Below are positions 34,669 to 44,391 of a stretch of DNA of 44,551 bases, in pieces. Numbering within the stretch: position 1 is the stretch's first letter; each line of letters starts with the position of its first letter. The translations under genes and the position numbers were made by a program. The stretch is from Flavicella sp. (GTDB lineage Bacteria > Bacteroidota > Bacteroidia > Flavobacteriales > Flavobacteriaceae), in contig NZ_JAQWGB010000076.1 in assembly GCF_029238425.1 (NCBI RefSeq), forward strand, positions 1-44,551. The letters are read 5' to 3'. The notes under the pieces are model-generated. The model did not search any database, was not told where the DNA came from, and saw nothing but the letters and a program-made list of their open reading frames with translations.

Positions 34669-37028
34669 ATCTTAATTTTATCTTTTTTCTCAATTTTTGA
34701 TACTACACTCAATTTATTATCTACGTAAGTAAACGCTACTTTTTTCCCATTTACTAAAACCTTTTTAGGAGAGTTTTCTAGAGCATGAATGATCAAGGTC
34801 ATCTCTTTTGGAATTCTGTTATTCAAACTACCTATTTCTGATTTCACAGAAATATTAATTTCATTTGACTTTAGCTCACTTGTAAATCTAATAATTTCAT
34901 ATACCCCATTTTCAAAAGCTTTTGGAGTCTTTCCATTATCCTGATATAATTCCCCATTACTTTCTTTGACAACCTGATCATAATAAAAATGCAAATCAAA
35001 TCGCTCTAAAGAATAGTCCTCTGTTGTTTGAATCGTTTTGATCATTGGTATAAAAGCACCTCCTCTGATAAAAACAGGAATATGCTCCTTTACTAAAACT
35101 ACCTCATGCGTATTACCTGCGATGAATTTTTTATCCGAGTAAAAATCAAACCAATTATTTGTTTTTGGGAAATATATAGTATCGCTTTTCTGCCCTTTTT
35201 TGACAATAGGATGTACTAAAATATCTTTCCCCCATAAATATGTATTTGAAACTGAAAACATAGATGTATTGTCAGGCTCTTCAAACAATAACGGACGCAT
35301 CAAAGGTGTTCCATTCTGGTTGTTTTCAAAGGCAATAGTATAATTATAGGGCAACAATTGATAGCGTAATTCTATAGCGCTTTTAGCTAATAATTTTGTT
35401 TCTTCCTTTTTAAAAATAGGTTCCGAAGCCAATTCTTCCTGTGCATGAGGTCGAAACACAGGTTGAAAAACTCCATATTGCAACCAACGTGTATACAGCT
35501 CATCATCTTCATAATTACCGGCAAAACCACCCAAGTCAGAATGCATATATGCCATTCCCTGCATCCCCATTTGCAAAGCTATTTCCATTTGAGATTGCAA
35601 TCCACCCCAGGTTCTGTTCACATCACCCGACCATGGAATCATTCCAAATCTTTGAGACCCCGAATAGCCTGCTCTCATTAAAATAAAAGGGCGTTTTTCA
35701 GGAAAATCCTTTTGATAGCCCTCAGCAACCAAACTTGCCCAATAATGACCATATACATTATGAACCTCATCAGCAGTACCTGTGGAATGCATCAAATCTG
35801 AAGGATGCACTTCAGGTTCTCCTAAATCACCCCACCAACCAGCAACTCCCCAGCTTGTGAATTCCTTATAAATCTCCCAAAACCAACTTTTACCTTCTTC
35901 CTTAAAAATATCAATAAGCCCAGTGGTTCCAAAATAAAAATCATAGACATAAGGTGCTCCTTTATTATTTTTTGCAAGAATTTCTTTTGCTACGGCCTCC
36001 TCCCATTTTTTGGAGGTATTCAGCACAAAAGGCTCCGTAATCAATACCGTTTTTACACCTTCCTCTTTAAAATCTGCAATCATTTTTTTAGGCGTTGGAA
36101 AAGAATCTTTTAAAAACTCAAAATTCCCCATAGTCCCTTGGATATCTTTCCCAAACCAATACAAGTCTAAAATAATAGCATCCAAAGGAATCTCATCTTC
36201 CTTAAATTTTGCCACTACTTCTCTAGCCTCTTGCTCTGAATGATACCCAAATCTACTAGCAAAATTTCCCAAAGCCCATCTTGGTGGTAAGGGTTGTTTC
36301 CCTGTTAAACTTGTGTAAGAATTTAAAATCTGTTCCCAAGAATCTCCAACGACAATTTGATACGTTTTTTTCCCTCCAATGGTTTCATAGTTCAATGTAT
36401 TATCCTGAGCACTATCCAGATCCAAAAACCCAATTTGAGGATTGTCAAAATGAAGCAAATATTTATTTGATGATAAAACAATTGGCATCGTGAAATTCAT
36501 CAATTTAGAATGCGTTTCATAACCATAATCTGCTCTGTTATATAACTCCAATCGATGCCCTCTTCTATTCATCCCTAAAGCTCTTGCACCTCCCCCATAA
36601 AGAGCTTCAGATGGGTCTAGTTTAAAATTCAAAACCTCTAAGGAATCTTTATTTATATAACCTTTTCCTTCAGAAATTATTTTTTGATCTTTATAAAAAT
36701 AATTTATTTGAAAGGGGGACTTTGTCAGTTTCATGGAGATACCTTTTGTAGATAATTCCAATACATTTTCAGAATCTTTTACTTTATGGGATACCTTTTT
36801 TGGCTCCAGTACAACAGCGTGAGATTCTTTTATTTCAGATTCCTTCTCTGGAATAAAAGATGTTTCAATAATTTCTTCTGAAAGAGTCTTTAGAATATAC
36901 ACCCCATCATTGGTGTAAATTTTTACCTCAGAATTTTCCTCCGTAAATTTTTCGTACACTCTATCCGAATTTTGCCCTTGAATCATCAAGGTTACAGACA
37001 ACAAACATGACAAGAAAAAGTATCTCAT
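34659..37028 (-). CDS. GH31 alpha-glucosidase
   Basis: A 789-residue secreted enzyme with a signal peptide (RYFFLSCLLSVTLMIQGQ). The GH31 N-terminal beta sandwich (about 25-245) has EALYGGGARALGMNRRG, and the barrel starts at PPRWALGNFASRFGYHS. The nucleophile is D401 in GWWGDLGEPE and the acid/base D469 in PWSGDVNRTW. LMRAGYSGSQRFG lies between them, as in alpha-glucosidases. A C-terminal beta region resembles the DUF5110 domain. It probably trims non-reducing glucose from malto-oligosaccharides or alpha-1,6 branches in the periplasm. It starts 6 bp after the esterase gene and overlaps the following GH13. Confidence 0.92.
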   Translation of the reverse strand: MRYFFLSCLLSVTLMIQGQNSDRVYEKFTEENSEVKIYTNDGVYILKTLSEEIIETSFIPEKESEIKESHAVVLEPKKVSHKVKDSENVLELSTKGISMKLTKSPFQINYFYKDQKIISEGKGYINKDSLEVLNFKLDPSEALYGGGARALGMNRRGHRLELYNRADYGYETHSKLMNFTMPIVLSSNKYLLHFDNPQIGFLDLDSAQDNTLNYETIGGKKTYQIVVGDSWEQILNSYTSLTGKQPLPPRWALGNFASRFGYHSEQEAREVVAKFKEDEIPLDAIILDLYWFGKDIQGTMGNFEFLKDSFPTPKKMIADFKEEGVKTVLITEPFVLNTSKKWEEAVAKEILAKNNKGAPYVYDFYFGTTGLIDIFKEEGKSWFWEIYKEFTSWGVAGWWGDLGEPEVHPSDLMHSTGTADEVHNVYGHYWASLVAEGYQKDFPEKRPFILMRAGYSGSQRFGMIPWSGDVNRTWGGLQSQMEIALQMGMQGMAYMHSDLGGFAGNYEDDELYTRWLQYGVFQPVFRPHAQEELASEPIFKKEETKLLAKSAIELRYQLLPYNYTIAFENNQNGTPLMRPLLFEEPDNTSMFSVSNTYLWGKDILVHPIVKKGQKSDTIYFPKTNNWFDFYSDKKFIAGNTHEVVLVKEHIPVFIRGGAFIPMIKTIQTTEDYSLERFDLHFYYDQVVKESNGELYQDNGKTPKAFENGVYEIIRFTSELKSNEINISVKSEIGSLNNRIPKEMTLIIHALENSPKKVLVNGKKVAFTYVDNKLSVVSKIEKKDKIKICL

Positions 37029-37034
37029 ATATCT

Positions 37035-38003
37035 CTATTTTTTAAGTAAAAACTCTAAAGGGACTGCCAATCGCTTATTCCATGAATTCTCGGAATGACT
37101 GGCTCCTTCAAATTTTAAATTTCTATAATTCAATTCTGCATAACCTTTCGCTTTTAAAACCTCATCCACTCTATATTGATAAGGAATATAAGATGCATCA
37201 AGTGTTTCTGTTCCATAATCAAAATACAACTTATGAATCTCAGGATCAGGTAGATTTTGCGACATGTAAGAAAAAAAAGCTTCTGGGATAGGATTGTTTT
37301 CTGAAGTCCAAATACCAATCCAGTGCGTAGATAAACATCCAGCTGCCCCAAAAACTTGAGGGTATTCACTGATCGCATACATAGAAATCAAACCTCCCAT
37401 ACTAGATCCCAAAACAACTGTATTATCCGGCCCTTTTAATGTTGAGAAATTAGCATCTATTACAGGTTTTAATTCATCTACTATAAATTTCAAATAATTA
37501 TCTGAATTGATTTCTTCCGTAAAAATAGGTTCAGAACCTCTTTTTACATTGTTTATAATGGAATCTTTAAACTTTTCTCCCAACGATTCAAACGGTTTAT
37601 TGGGAAAATAATCTGAATGTCTAATATCTGCATGATTCCATATCGCAACAACAATGGTGTTTTTTATTTTATTTTGAGCCATTAAAGAAGCTACGGTCTC
37701 ATCCACCTTCCATTCTTGTTTGTTCCAAGTTTGTGTACTATCAAACAACATCTGTCCATCATGCATGTACAAAACCGCATATCTATTCTCTGAATTATAC
37801 GAATCAGGCAACCAAACATCCACATTTCTAGGTCTTACAAATTTTGAAGGAAAACTATCGATGCGTTTTATTTGTCCATTAGAAAGTTGTCGCGAATACT
37901 TTGAAAATTCGATCGAAATATTTTTTTCGGACGCTTTCTTAGGTTTCTCCTTACAAGAAAAAAACAAGACACTCACAACGCAAAAAACAAGTAATTTTCT
38001 CAA
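37035..38003 (-). CDS. Alpha/beta-hydrolase lipoprotein, esterase D / CE1-like
   Basis: A 322-residue lipoprotein (VLFFSC, Cys17) with the esterase D/enterochelin-esterase fold. The nucleophile elbow is GSSMG with S201, VLYMHDGQMLFD (about 77-88) supplies the oxyanion region, and the likely His is in GASHSENSW near the end. Translation must start at TTG 38003: the codon before it is TTT and the one before that is the TAA stop of the preceding GH13, in the same frame. The signal peptide begins at this TTG. Such enzymes cut acyl or aromatic esters, including sugar esters. Its place inside a glucan operon is notable, since plain starch or glycogen carries no such esters. The substrate is unknown. 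Confidence 0.82.
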   Translation of the reverse strand: MRKLLVFCVVSVLFFSCKEKPKKASEKNISIEFSKYSRQLSNGQIKRIDSFPSKFVRPRNVDVWLPDSYNSENRYAVLYMHDGQMLFDSTQTWNKQEWKVDETVASLMAQNKIKNTIVVAIWNHADIRHSDYFPNKPFESLGEKFKDSIINNVKRGSEPIFTEEINSDNYLKFIVDELKPVIDANFSTLKGPDNTVVLGSSMGGLISMYAISEYPQVFGAAGCLSTHWIGIWTSENNPIPEAFFSYMSQNLPDPEIHKLYFDYGTETLDASYIPYQYRVDEVLKAKGYAELNYRNLKFEGASHSENSWNKRLAVPLEFLLKK

Positions 38004-38006
38004 AAA

Positions 38007-39872
38007 TTATAATTTAGTGGTTATAATATAAACTCCTTCTGAACTTAAATTTAATTCTTTATCCCAAATAAACTCTTCTTTGGAATGGATATTTTTCACA
38101 GATTCTCCATTCAATCCAATTTCAGAAAATCGATTCAAATCAAGTGTTATACTTTCCTTATTTTTATTCAAAATAATTGCCAATATTTCATCTTCAGATT
38201 TTCTAAACAAAACATAAACCCCGTCTTCAGGTGCAAAATGTATTGTTTTCCCATGATGGAGTGCTTGACTATCCTTTCTATAATTCAATAGCGTTTTTAG
38301 GAAGGATTGCATCTCTTTTTCTTGGGAGTTTAAACCTTCTCCAGTAAAAGCGTTTTTTTCATCACCACTCCAACCTCCAGGAAAATCCGTTCTTACCAAA
38401 CCGTGATCTCCCGGTTTGTCAAAATCATTCATTAAAATTTCAGTCCCATAATATATTTGAGGAATTCGAGGCATACATAAGATATATCCCAATGCCATTT
38501 TGGTATGTTTCACATTTCCATTCAATTGAGTAAAAACACGACTCATATCATGATTATCAGCAAAAATCATAATATCTTTTGGTGTCGCATAATGAAAATC
38601 ATTTGCCAGGCCTTCGTAGATTTTTACCAAACCTGTTTCCCATGTTTCCTCTTCATTAAACCCCTGAATAATTTTCCTTTGCATTGGAAAATCCATCGTA
38701 GAGGTCAGATTTGATTCATAACCGTCTTTGTTATTCGCTCCTGTTTGCCAATAACCAACTAACAGCGGATTGTAACTCCACTCCTCTCCTACAATACTAA
38801 AATTAGGATATTCTTCCATGATTGCTCCTGCCCAATCAGACATAAAATTCTTATCTGGATAGGGATAGGTATCTTGACGAATTCCTGCTAAATTCATAGT
38901 TTCAATCCACCAAATACTGTTTTGGATTAGATATTTTGCTAAAAAAGGATTTTTTTGATTTAAGTCTGGCATCTCCTGTGTAAACCAACCATCTGTCATC
39001 AATTCTGCATCTTTTTCAGAAGCATATATATCTTGATTGGTGGTTCGTTTATGATTTGAATAAGGCAATTCTTTTCCTTCTTCAAAATACTCTTGGTAAT
39101 TTACCCAATCTTTAAAAGGCAAATCCTTCATCCACCAGTGTTCCAAACCACAATGATTTAATACTTGATCCATGATTAATTTCAATCCTTTATCTTCCAT
39201 TTTTTCTGAAAGCAATCTATAGGATTCCATATCACCAAATCTAGGATCGACTTCGTAAAAATCTGTCATTGCATAGCCGTGGTAAGATTGCTTATGCATG
39301 TTATTCGTTAGTAAAGGACTTGGCCATACTGCCGTAAATCCCATATTTTCAATATAATCTAAATGTTCTATAATCCCCAAGATATCACCTCCATGGCGAG
39401 CATAGTTATCTTTTCTATCAATTTTTTCTTCTTTTAACCCTGCTACTATATCATTCGATACATTTCCGTTAGCAAATCTATCCGGAGTGATTAAATACAA
39501 GGCATCGGAACTATCAAAGCCCTCCCTTAATGCAGAGTTTTTCTTTCTACTTTTTAGTTCGTAGTTGATGGTAACGTCATTCAACACACCTTTCTTTTTG
39601 AATTTTATTTCAAAATTCATGGCAGTAGATTGTGAAAAGTCCAAATTTAAAAACAAATAGTTTTTATTTTCAGACTTATCCACGCTTACCAATCTAACTA
39701 ACTTATCTTTCACAACCGGGGTATAATTTGATATCCCGGTTCCGTAAACCATTACTTGAACCTGATTGTATTTCATATCTGCCCACCAAAAGGCAGGTTC
39801 AACTTTTTTTATAATTTGTGATTGCATAACAATCGAAATTAGCAATACGAATACAGTGAATGGTTTTCTCAT
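38007..39872 (-). CDS. GH13 neopullulanase/cyclomaltodextrinase, SusA-like
   Basis: A 621-residue secreted enzyme with signal peptide (about 1-19). The N-terminal starch-binding/early-set domain starts with VEPAFWWADMKYNQVQVMVYG, diagnostic for SusA-type neopullulanases. The barrel follows: YLITPDRFANGN, region I DQVLNH (235-240), region II GIRQDTYPY with D334, region III VGEEWS with E363 and region IV FADNHDMSR with D442. It would cut malto-oligosaccharides or pullulan in the periplasm, giving maltose for import. It lies 13 bp after GH65, and its stop is one codon from the esterase start. Confidence 0.9.
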   Translation of the reverse strand: MRKPFTVFVLLISIVMQSQIIKKVEPAFWWADMKYNQVQVMVYGTGISNYTPVVKDKLVRLVSVDKSENKNYLFLNLDFSQSTAMNFEIKFKKKGVLNDVTINYELKSRKKNSALREGFDSSDALYLITPDRFANGNVSNDIVAGLKEEKIDRKDNYARHGGDILGIIEHLDYIENMGFTAVWPSPLLTNNMHKQSYHGYAMTDFYEVDPRFGDMESYRLLSEKMEDKGLKLIMDQVLNHCGLEHWWMKDLPFKDWVNYQEYFEEGKELPYSNHKRTTNQDIYASEKDAELMTDGWFTQEMPDLNQKNPFLAKYLIQNSIWWIETMNLAGIRQDTYPYPDKNFMSDWAGAIMEEYPNFSIVGEEWSYNPLLVGYWQTGANNKDGYESNLTSTMDFPMQRKIIQGFNEEETWETGLVKIYEGLANDFHYATPKDIMIFADNHDMSRVFTQLNGNVKHTKMALGYILCMPRIPQIYYGTEILMNDFDKPGDHGLVRTDFPGGWSGDEKNAFTGEGLNSQEKEMQSFLKTLLNYRKDSQALHHGKTIHFAPEDGVYVLFRKSEDEILAIILNKNKESITLDLNRFSEIGLNGESVKNIHSKEEFIWDKELNLSSEGVYIITTKL

Positions 39873-39885
39873 TATTATTTTTTTA

Positions 39886-42210
39886 TTATGAAACTATTTC
39901 TCCCACAACTATTACATTTTCCTTAGCAGGAACCATAAATTCTTTGTCATCCATATAAACGGTGACATCTTTATCAGATTCATTTGTGAATTTACAATCG
40001 TTTTGAGTCTTCTCTACCATTAAAGTAGACCCTCTAAAATTGATTTTGAATGAATAAGATTTCCATTCCTGTGGAATTTGTGGATTGAACGTCAATCTAG
40101 CATCATCCCATACACGCATTCCTCCAAATCCTTCTACAATAGACATCCAAGTTCCTGCCATAGAGGTAATATGCAAACCTTCATGAACTTCATGATTGTA
40201 ATCATCTAAATCCAAACGAGAAGTCCTCAAATATTGCTCATATGCTTTTGGCATTCTATCAATTGATGCAGCCAAAATTGAATGAATACAAGGAGACAAA
40301 GAAGATTCATGAACGGTTATAGGCTCATAAAAATCAAAATGCTTCTCAATTTCTTCTTTATTGAATTGATTTTCGAACATATAAAACCCTTGCAAAACAT
40401 CGGCCTGTTTGATATAACAAGATCTTAAAATCCTGTCCCATGACCATTTTTGATTGATCGGTCTATTCTCCTTAGATAAATCTGAAACAGGAATCAATTC
40501 TTTATCAAGGAATCCATCTTGTTGTAAAAATACTTCATGCTTTTCGCTATAAGGGAAATACATATTGCTTGACACCTTTAACCAAGCTTCTATTTCTTCA
40601 ACAGTTAAATTAGTCAACGCAATGATTCTTGAATAATCGCTAGTGTATTCCTTTTCAATTTTCTTTAAATTCTCTACAGCATATTCAATACACCATTTTG
40701 CCAAATAATTAGTATAAAAATTATTATTGATGTTATTTTCATACTCATTTGGACCTGTAACTCCTAAAATCACAAACTGATCTTTGTCTTCAGAAAAAGT
40801 AGCTCTTTGATGCCAAAAACGTGCAACACCAATCATTACTTCCATTCCTAACTCCGGAATATAGCTATAATCTCCCGTGTAATTAACATAGTTATTAATC
40901 GCATAAATCATGGCACCATTTCTATGAATCTCTTCAAAAGTAATTTCCCATTCATTATGACATTCTTCCCCATTCATAGTTACCATTGGATACAAAGCTG
41001 CTCCATTGGTAAACCCTAATTTCTCTGCATTCTCAATAGCTTTTCCTAACTGATTGTGTCGGTATACTAATAAATTACGAGCTACAACCGGATCCTTAGT
41101 TCTCATGTAAAACGGAATACAATAAGCTTCTGTGTCCCAATAAGTACTTCCTCCATATTTCTCACCTGTAAATCCTTTTGGACCAATATTCAAACGAGAA
41201 TCTTCACCTGTATAAGTTTGACTCAATTGAAATATATTGAAACGAATCGCTTGCTGCGCTTTTACATCTCCCTCAATAACAATATCAGCAGTCTCCCAAG
41301 CCTTTGCCCAGTATACTATTTGCTCTTCCAAAAGAGTTTCAAATCCTTTAGCGGTAGCCTTATGTATTCCTTGTTTTGATTTGGTGTTTAGTTCGTCTAT
41401 AGAATAATTCATAGAATGAACATAGCCACCATATTTATAGATAGTAAATGTTTCGTTTTCAGAAACACTACTTGTGTAAGTAAGAGCAATACTTTTTTCT
41501 TGCTTTGACACTGAAGGTTCCAATACTATTTGCTTACCTCCCAGATTCAATTCAATCTGCATACCTGTACTTACGTGATATTCTGTTTTTAAAGTTTTTG
41601 ACAAAACAGAGGCATAGTTCCCATCCTGTTGAATATCTAAAACCTCCCAAAATAATTCATCATAGTTTGTATCTTCATTACTGATTCCACCATCTAAATA
41701 AGGCGTATAAGAAATCTCCCCTGAAAAATTCAAAGGTGTAACACTGTAACGAATTGCTCCAATTTCTGAACTTGTCATACTTAAAAATCGCAAAGCGTTT
41801 ACTTTAACAATATTTCCATTTGACAATTCTGCTTGAAAAGAACGTTGCAACCAACCTTCTTTCATGTTCAGTTCGCGTTTAAAGTCAGAAACGTTCGCAG
41901 TATTCAAATCCAATTCTACCCCATTAATTAAAACATGGATTCCTATCCAGTTGGGAGCATTCAATACTTTTGCAAAATATTCAGGATATCCATTTTTCCA
42001 CCATCCAACTCTTGTTTTATCCGGGTAATAAACTCCACCGATATAACTTCCTTGAAAAGTTTCACCAGAATACTTTTCTTCGAAATTTGCTCTCTGTCCC
42101 ATCACTCCATTTCCTATACTAAAGATACTCTCTGAAGCAGTAACATTCTTAGGGTCAAAACCTTCTTCTAAGATTGACCATTCGTTTTCTATGATATAAT
42201 TTTGATTCAT
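39886..42210 (-). CDS. GH65 maltose phosphorylase
   Basis: A 774-residue cytosolic enzyme without a signal peptide. It shows the GH65 order: N-terminal beta sandwich (IFSIGNGVMGQRANFEE and WIGIHVLINGVELDL), helical linker, and (alpha/alpha)6 barrel with YGGSTYWDTEAYCIPFY and the catalytic E489 in TGPNEYEN. HESSLSPCIHS and HITSMAGTW form the phosphate-binding side. GH65 phosphorylases split an alpha-glucoside with inorganic phosphate to give beta-glucose-1-phosphate. Maltose is the likely substrate because pgmB and a maltose-type MFS carrier lie just upstream; kojibiose or trehalose are alternatives. A 133-bp spacer with an inverted repeat separates it from pgmB. Confidence 0.92.
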   Translation of the reverse strand: MNQNYIIENEWSILEEGFDPKNVTASESIFSIGNGVMGQRANFEEKYSGETFQGSYIGGVYYPDKTRVGWWKNGYPEYFAKVLNAPNWIGIHVLINGVELDLNTANVSDFKRELNMKEGWLQRSFQAELSNGNIVKVNALRFLSMTSSEIGAIRYSVTPLNFSGEISYTPYLDGGISNEDTNYDELFWEVLDIQQDGNYASVLSKTLKTEYHVSTGMQIELNLGGKQIVLEPSVSKQEKSIALTYTSSVSENETFTIYKYGGYVHSMNYSIDELNTKSKQGIHKATAKGFETLLEEQIVYWAKAWETADIVIEGDVKAQQAIRFNIFQLSQTYTGEDSRLNIGPKGFTGEKYGGSTYWDTEAYCIPFYMRTKDPVVARNLLVYRHNQLGKAIENAEKLGFTNGAALYPMVTMNGEECHNEWEITFEEIHRNGAMIYAINNYVNYTGDYSYIPELGMEVMIGVARFWHQRATFSEDKDQFVILGVTGPNEYENNINNNFYTNYLAKWCIEYAVENLKKIEKEYTSDYSRIIALTNLTVEEIEAWLKVSSNMYFPYSEKHEVFLQQDGFLDKELIPVSDLSKENRPINQKWSWDRILRSCYIKQADVLQGFYMFENQFNKEEIEKHFDFYEPITVHESSLSPCIHSILAASIDRMPKAYEQYLRTSRLDLDDYNHEVHEGLHITSMAGTWMSIVEGFGGMRVWDDARLTFNPQIPQEWKSYSFKINFRGSTLMVEKTQNDCKFTNESDKDVTVYMDDKEFMVPAKENVIVVGEIVS

Positions 42211-42290
42211 TTCTAGATTTTTTACTGCCTGTATAGTTAGATAAAGGCAAAGTTTAACCTCAGAATGCGTTTTTGCACATCCAACCTTAT

Positions 42291-42324
42291 TAAGATTTCA
42301 CAATTTCTTAGACCTGAAATCTTA
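42291..42324. repeat. Inverted repeat between pgmB and the GH65 gene
   Basis: TAAGATTTC (42291-42299) and GAAATCTTA (42316-42324) are perfect 9-bp arms around a 16-nt loop. This is the only sizeable gap in the eight-gene operon. There is no T-run after it on minus, so a leaky terminator, mRNA-processing hairpin or operator are all possible. Confidence 0.5.
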
Positions 42325-42343
42325 GTTTATAAAACTTATATGA

Positions 42344-42997
42344 TTAATTCAATAATTCTTTTGCTAAAGCAACTGTCAGTTTTGCCGTACTATCTAACAA
42401 AACATCTGCTGCACCTAACATTTCTTCTTCCCCGATCCCAACACTTTTCATGTTAGCTCTTTTTGCCGCTTCAATTCCAGCAGCTGCATCTTCAATTACA
42501 ATACAATTTTTTGGTTCTAGCTTCAATTTCTCGGCAGCTATTAAAAACACCTCTGGGTCTGGTTTTGCTTTGGAAACATCGTTACCATCAACGATAGCGG
42601 TAAAGGCATCCAACAAATTCACACCTTCTAAGATAACTCTAGCATTTTTACTTGCAGACCCCAATGAAAATGGGATTTTGTTTTCTTTCAAGAATGCCAG
42701 TAATTCTTTGATACCAGGTAATATTTCGCTTTCATCCATTTTAGCAACATACTCTAGATAACGAGTATTCTTTTCCTCCATGTATCTAACTTTTTCAGTA
42801 TCAGATAGAGTCACATCACCCACTCCAAGAAGTATTTCTAAGGATTTCACCCTACTTACTCCTTTCAACAATTCATTGTGCTCTTCTGTAAAATTAATTC
42901 CTAACTGATTTGCCAGCTCCTTCCAAGCCAAATAATGGTATTTTGCAGTATCTACAATAACGCCATCCAAATCGAAAATAAATCCTTTTCCTTCCAT
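42344..42997 (-). CDS. pgmB: Beta-phosphoglucomutase
   Basis: A 217-residue HAD-fold mutase that interconverts beta-glucose-1-phosphate and glucose-6-phosphate. The nucleophile loop is FDLDGVIVDT (D9 and D11), the cap holds KGVSRVKSLEILL, and motifs II-IV appear as LGSASKNA, KPDPEVFL and VIEDAAAGIEAAKRA. The length fits PgmB (about 220). It takes the product of the GH65 phosphorylase next to it, saving one ATP per maltose. It starts 2 bp after the transporter stop. Confidence 0.94.
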   Translation of the reverse strand: MEGKGFIFDLDGVIVDTAKYHYLAWKELANQLGINFTEEHNELLKGVSRVKSLEILLGVGDVTLSDTEKVRYMEEKNTRYLEYVAKMDESEILPGIKELLAFLKENKIPFSLGSASKNARVILEGVNLLDAFTAIVDGNDVSKAKPDPEVFLIAAEKLKLEPKNCIVIEDAAAGIEAAKRANMKSVGIGEEEMLGAADVLLDSTAKLTVALAKELLN

Positions 42998-42999
42998 AA

Positions 43000-44391
43000 T
43001 TATTCTGGTAATTGATAAGAAATTGCATTCTTATCAGTAATTAGTAAATTACAAAGACCAGCTACAATAAGACTAATACCCGCAACAACCATTGCGTAAA
43101 TAGACTCATCTCCTATTAATTTATATGCAAAATTTACACCCCCCAAGGCAGCAGTAATCTGAGGCAAAACAATAAACATATTGAAAATTCCCATAATCAC
43201 CCCCATTTTCTTTGGGTCTACAGAGCTAGATAACATCGCATAAGGCATAGATAAAATACTACCCCAAGCAATTCCAATTAATGAAAAAGATAAAATCAAC
43301 CACGATGGAGAAGGAATAAAATACATGGATAAAAATCCAACACCTCCTAAAATCAAAGATGACATGTGAACTATCTTTCTATTGATACGTTTTTTGGCAG
43401 TATACAATACCATCAGCAAAGCAAAACCCATAGAGGATAACCCATAGACTCCCATATACGAACCGACCAAATCAGCTGCACTCTGGTAACTTCCACTTGC
43501 TTTTAAATAAGCAGCCGCTTCAGATTCAATTTCCATATTGTACATGGCTTCAACCGGAGCTGGGGCATCAAATACAAATTCTGTCAAAGCAGGTGTTGCT
43601 AAACTCCACATCGTGAAAAACGCAAACCAACTAAAAAATTGCACCAGTCCTAACTTTCGCATCGTAGAAGGCATACTTCCAATATTTTCTTTGATATCAG
43701 ATATAAATGTTCCTTTCTTCTTTTTCTCTTCTTCAAAAGCCTCCATGTCTTCTGGCGGATACTCTGAAGTAGTAAAAATGGTAAATAAAATACTGGTCAT
43801 AAAAACAAACGCTCCAATACCGAAGGCTATTTTCACAGACATTGGCAACATTCCAGGTGCCGCCTCATTACTCACTCCTAAATAAGTGATAAACCAAGGC
43901 AAATTACTTGCAACCCATGTTCCAATACCAATAATAAGAGTCTGAACAACAAAACCATAAGATCGTTGAGAGTCATCTAATTTATCAGCAACCAAAGCCC
44001 TAAAAGGCTCCATGCTAATATTAATAGAGGCATCTAAGATCCAAAGAAAACCTGCTGCAATCCATAAAGTAGGAGAATGAGGGACTAAAAATAAAGCTAT
44101 AGAACTTAATACCGCACCTATTAAAAAATACGGGCGACGACGCCCTAAACGAGGGTGCCATGTTCTATCACTTAAATATCCAATAATCGGTTGTACCAAC
44201 AAACCCGTCAATGGGGCAGCAATCCACAATAAAGGTATATCATGTTCATCAGCACCTAACGTCTGAAAAATTCTTGACATAAAACCTCCTTGCAATGCAA
44301 ATCCGAATTGGATTCCTAAAAACCCGAAACTCATGTTCCAGATCTCCCAAAAACTTAGAATTTTTTTCTTCATCTTATCTATATTTAACAT
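43000..44391 (-). CDS. MFS maltose/sugar transporter (SLC45-like)
   Basis: A 463-residue inner-membrane carrier with about 12 membrane helices and a cytoplasmic loop of charged residues near the middle. The motif [17 protein letters not shown] after helix 2 is typical of the sucrose/maltose-type SLC45-like branch, and [14 protein letters not shown] is a typical first helix of these flavobacterial carriers. A second ATG six codons later (44373) is an equally good start. In this operon it should bring intact maltose across the inner membrane by cation symport for phosphorolysis. It is the first gene of the operon, with a regulatory-looking spacer upstream that continues to the window edge. Confidence 0.88.
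   Translation of the reverse strand: MLNIDKMKKKILSFWEIWNMSFGFLGIQFGFALQGGFMSRIFQTLGADEHDIPLLWIAAPLTGLLVQPIIGYLSDRTWHPRLGRRRPYFLIGAVLSSIALFLVPHSPTLWIAAGFLWILDASINISMEPFRALVADKLDDSQRSYGFVVQTLIIGIGTWVASNLPWFITYLGVSNEAAPGMLPMSVKIAFGIGAFVFMTSILFTIFTTSEYPPEDMEAFEEEKKKKGTFISDIKENIGSMPSTMRKLGLVQFFSWFAFFTMWSLATPALTEFVFDAPAPVEAMYNMEIESEAAAYLKASGSYQSAADLVGSYMGVYGLSSMGFALLMVLYTAKKRINRKIVHMSSLILGGVGFLSMYFIPSPSWLILSFSLIGIAWGSILSMPYAMLSSSVDPKKMGVIMGIFNMFIVLPQITAALGGVNFAYKLIGDESIYAMVVAGISLIVAGLCNLLITDKNAISYQLPE

Noticed and set aside
35441-35686. Paired ORFs of 78 and 81 codons opposite GH31
   Set aside because: Both lie opposite the conserved catalytic region of GH31, which explains the absence of stops.
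42450-42761. 103-codon plus-strand ORF opposite pgmB
   Set aside because: Mirror frame of a strongly conserved mutase; no independent start signal or homology.
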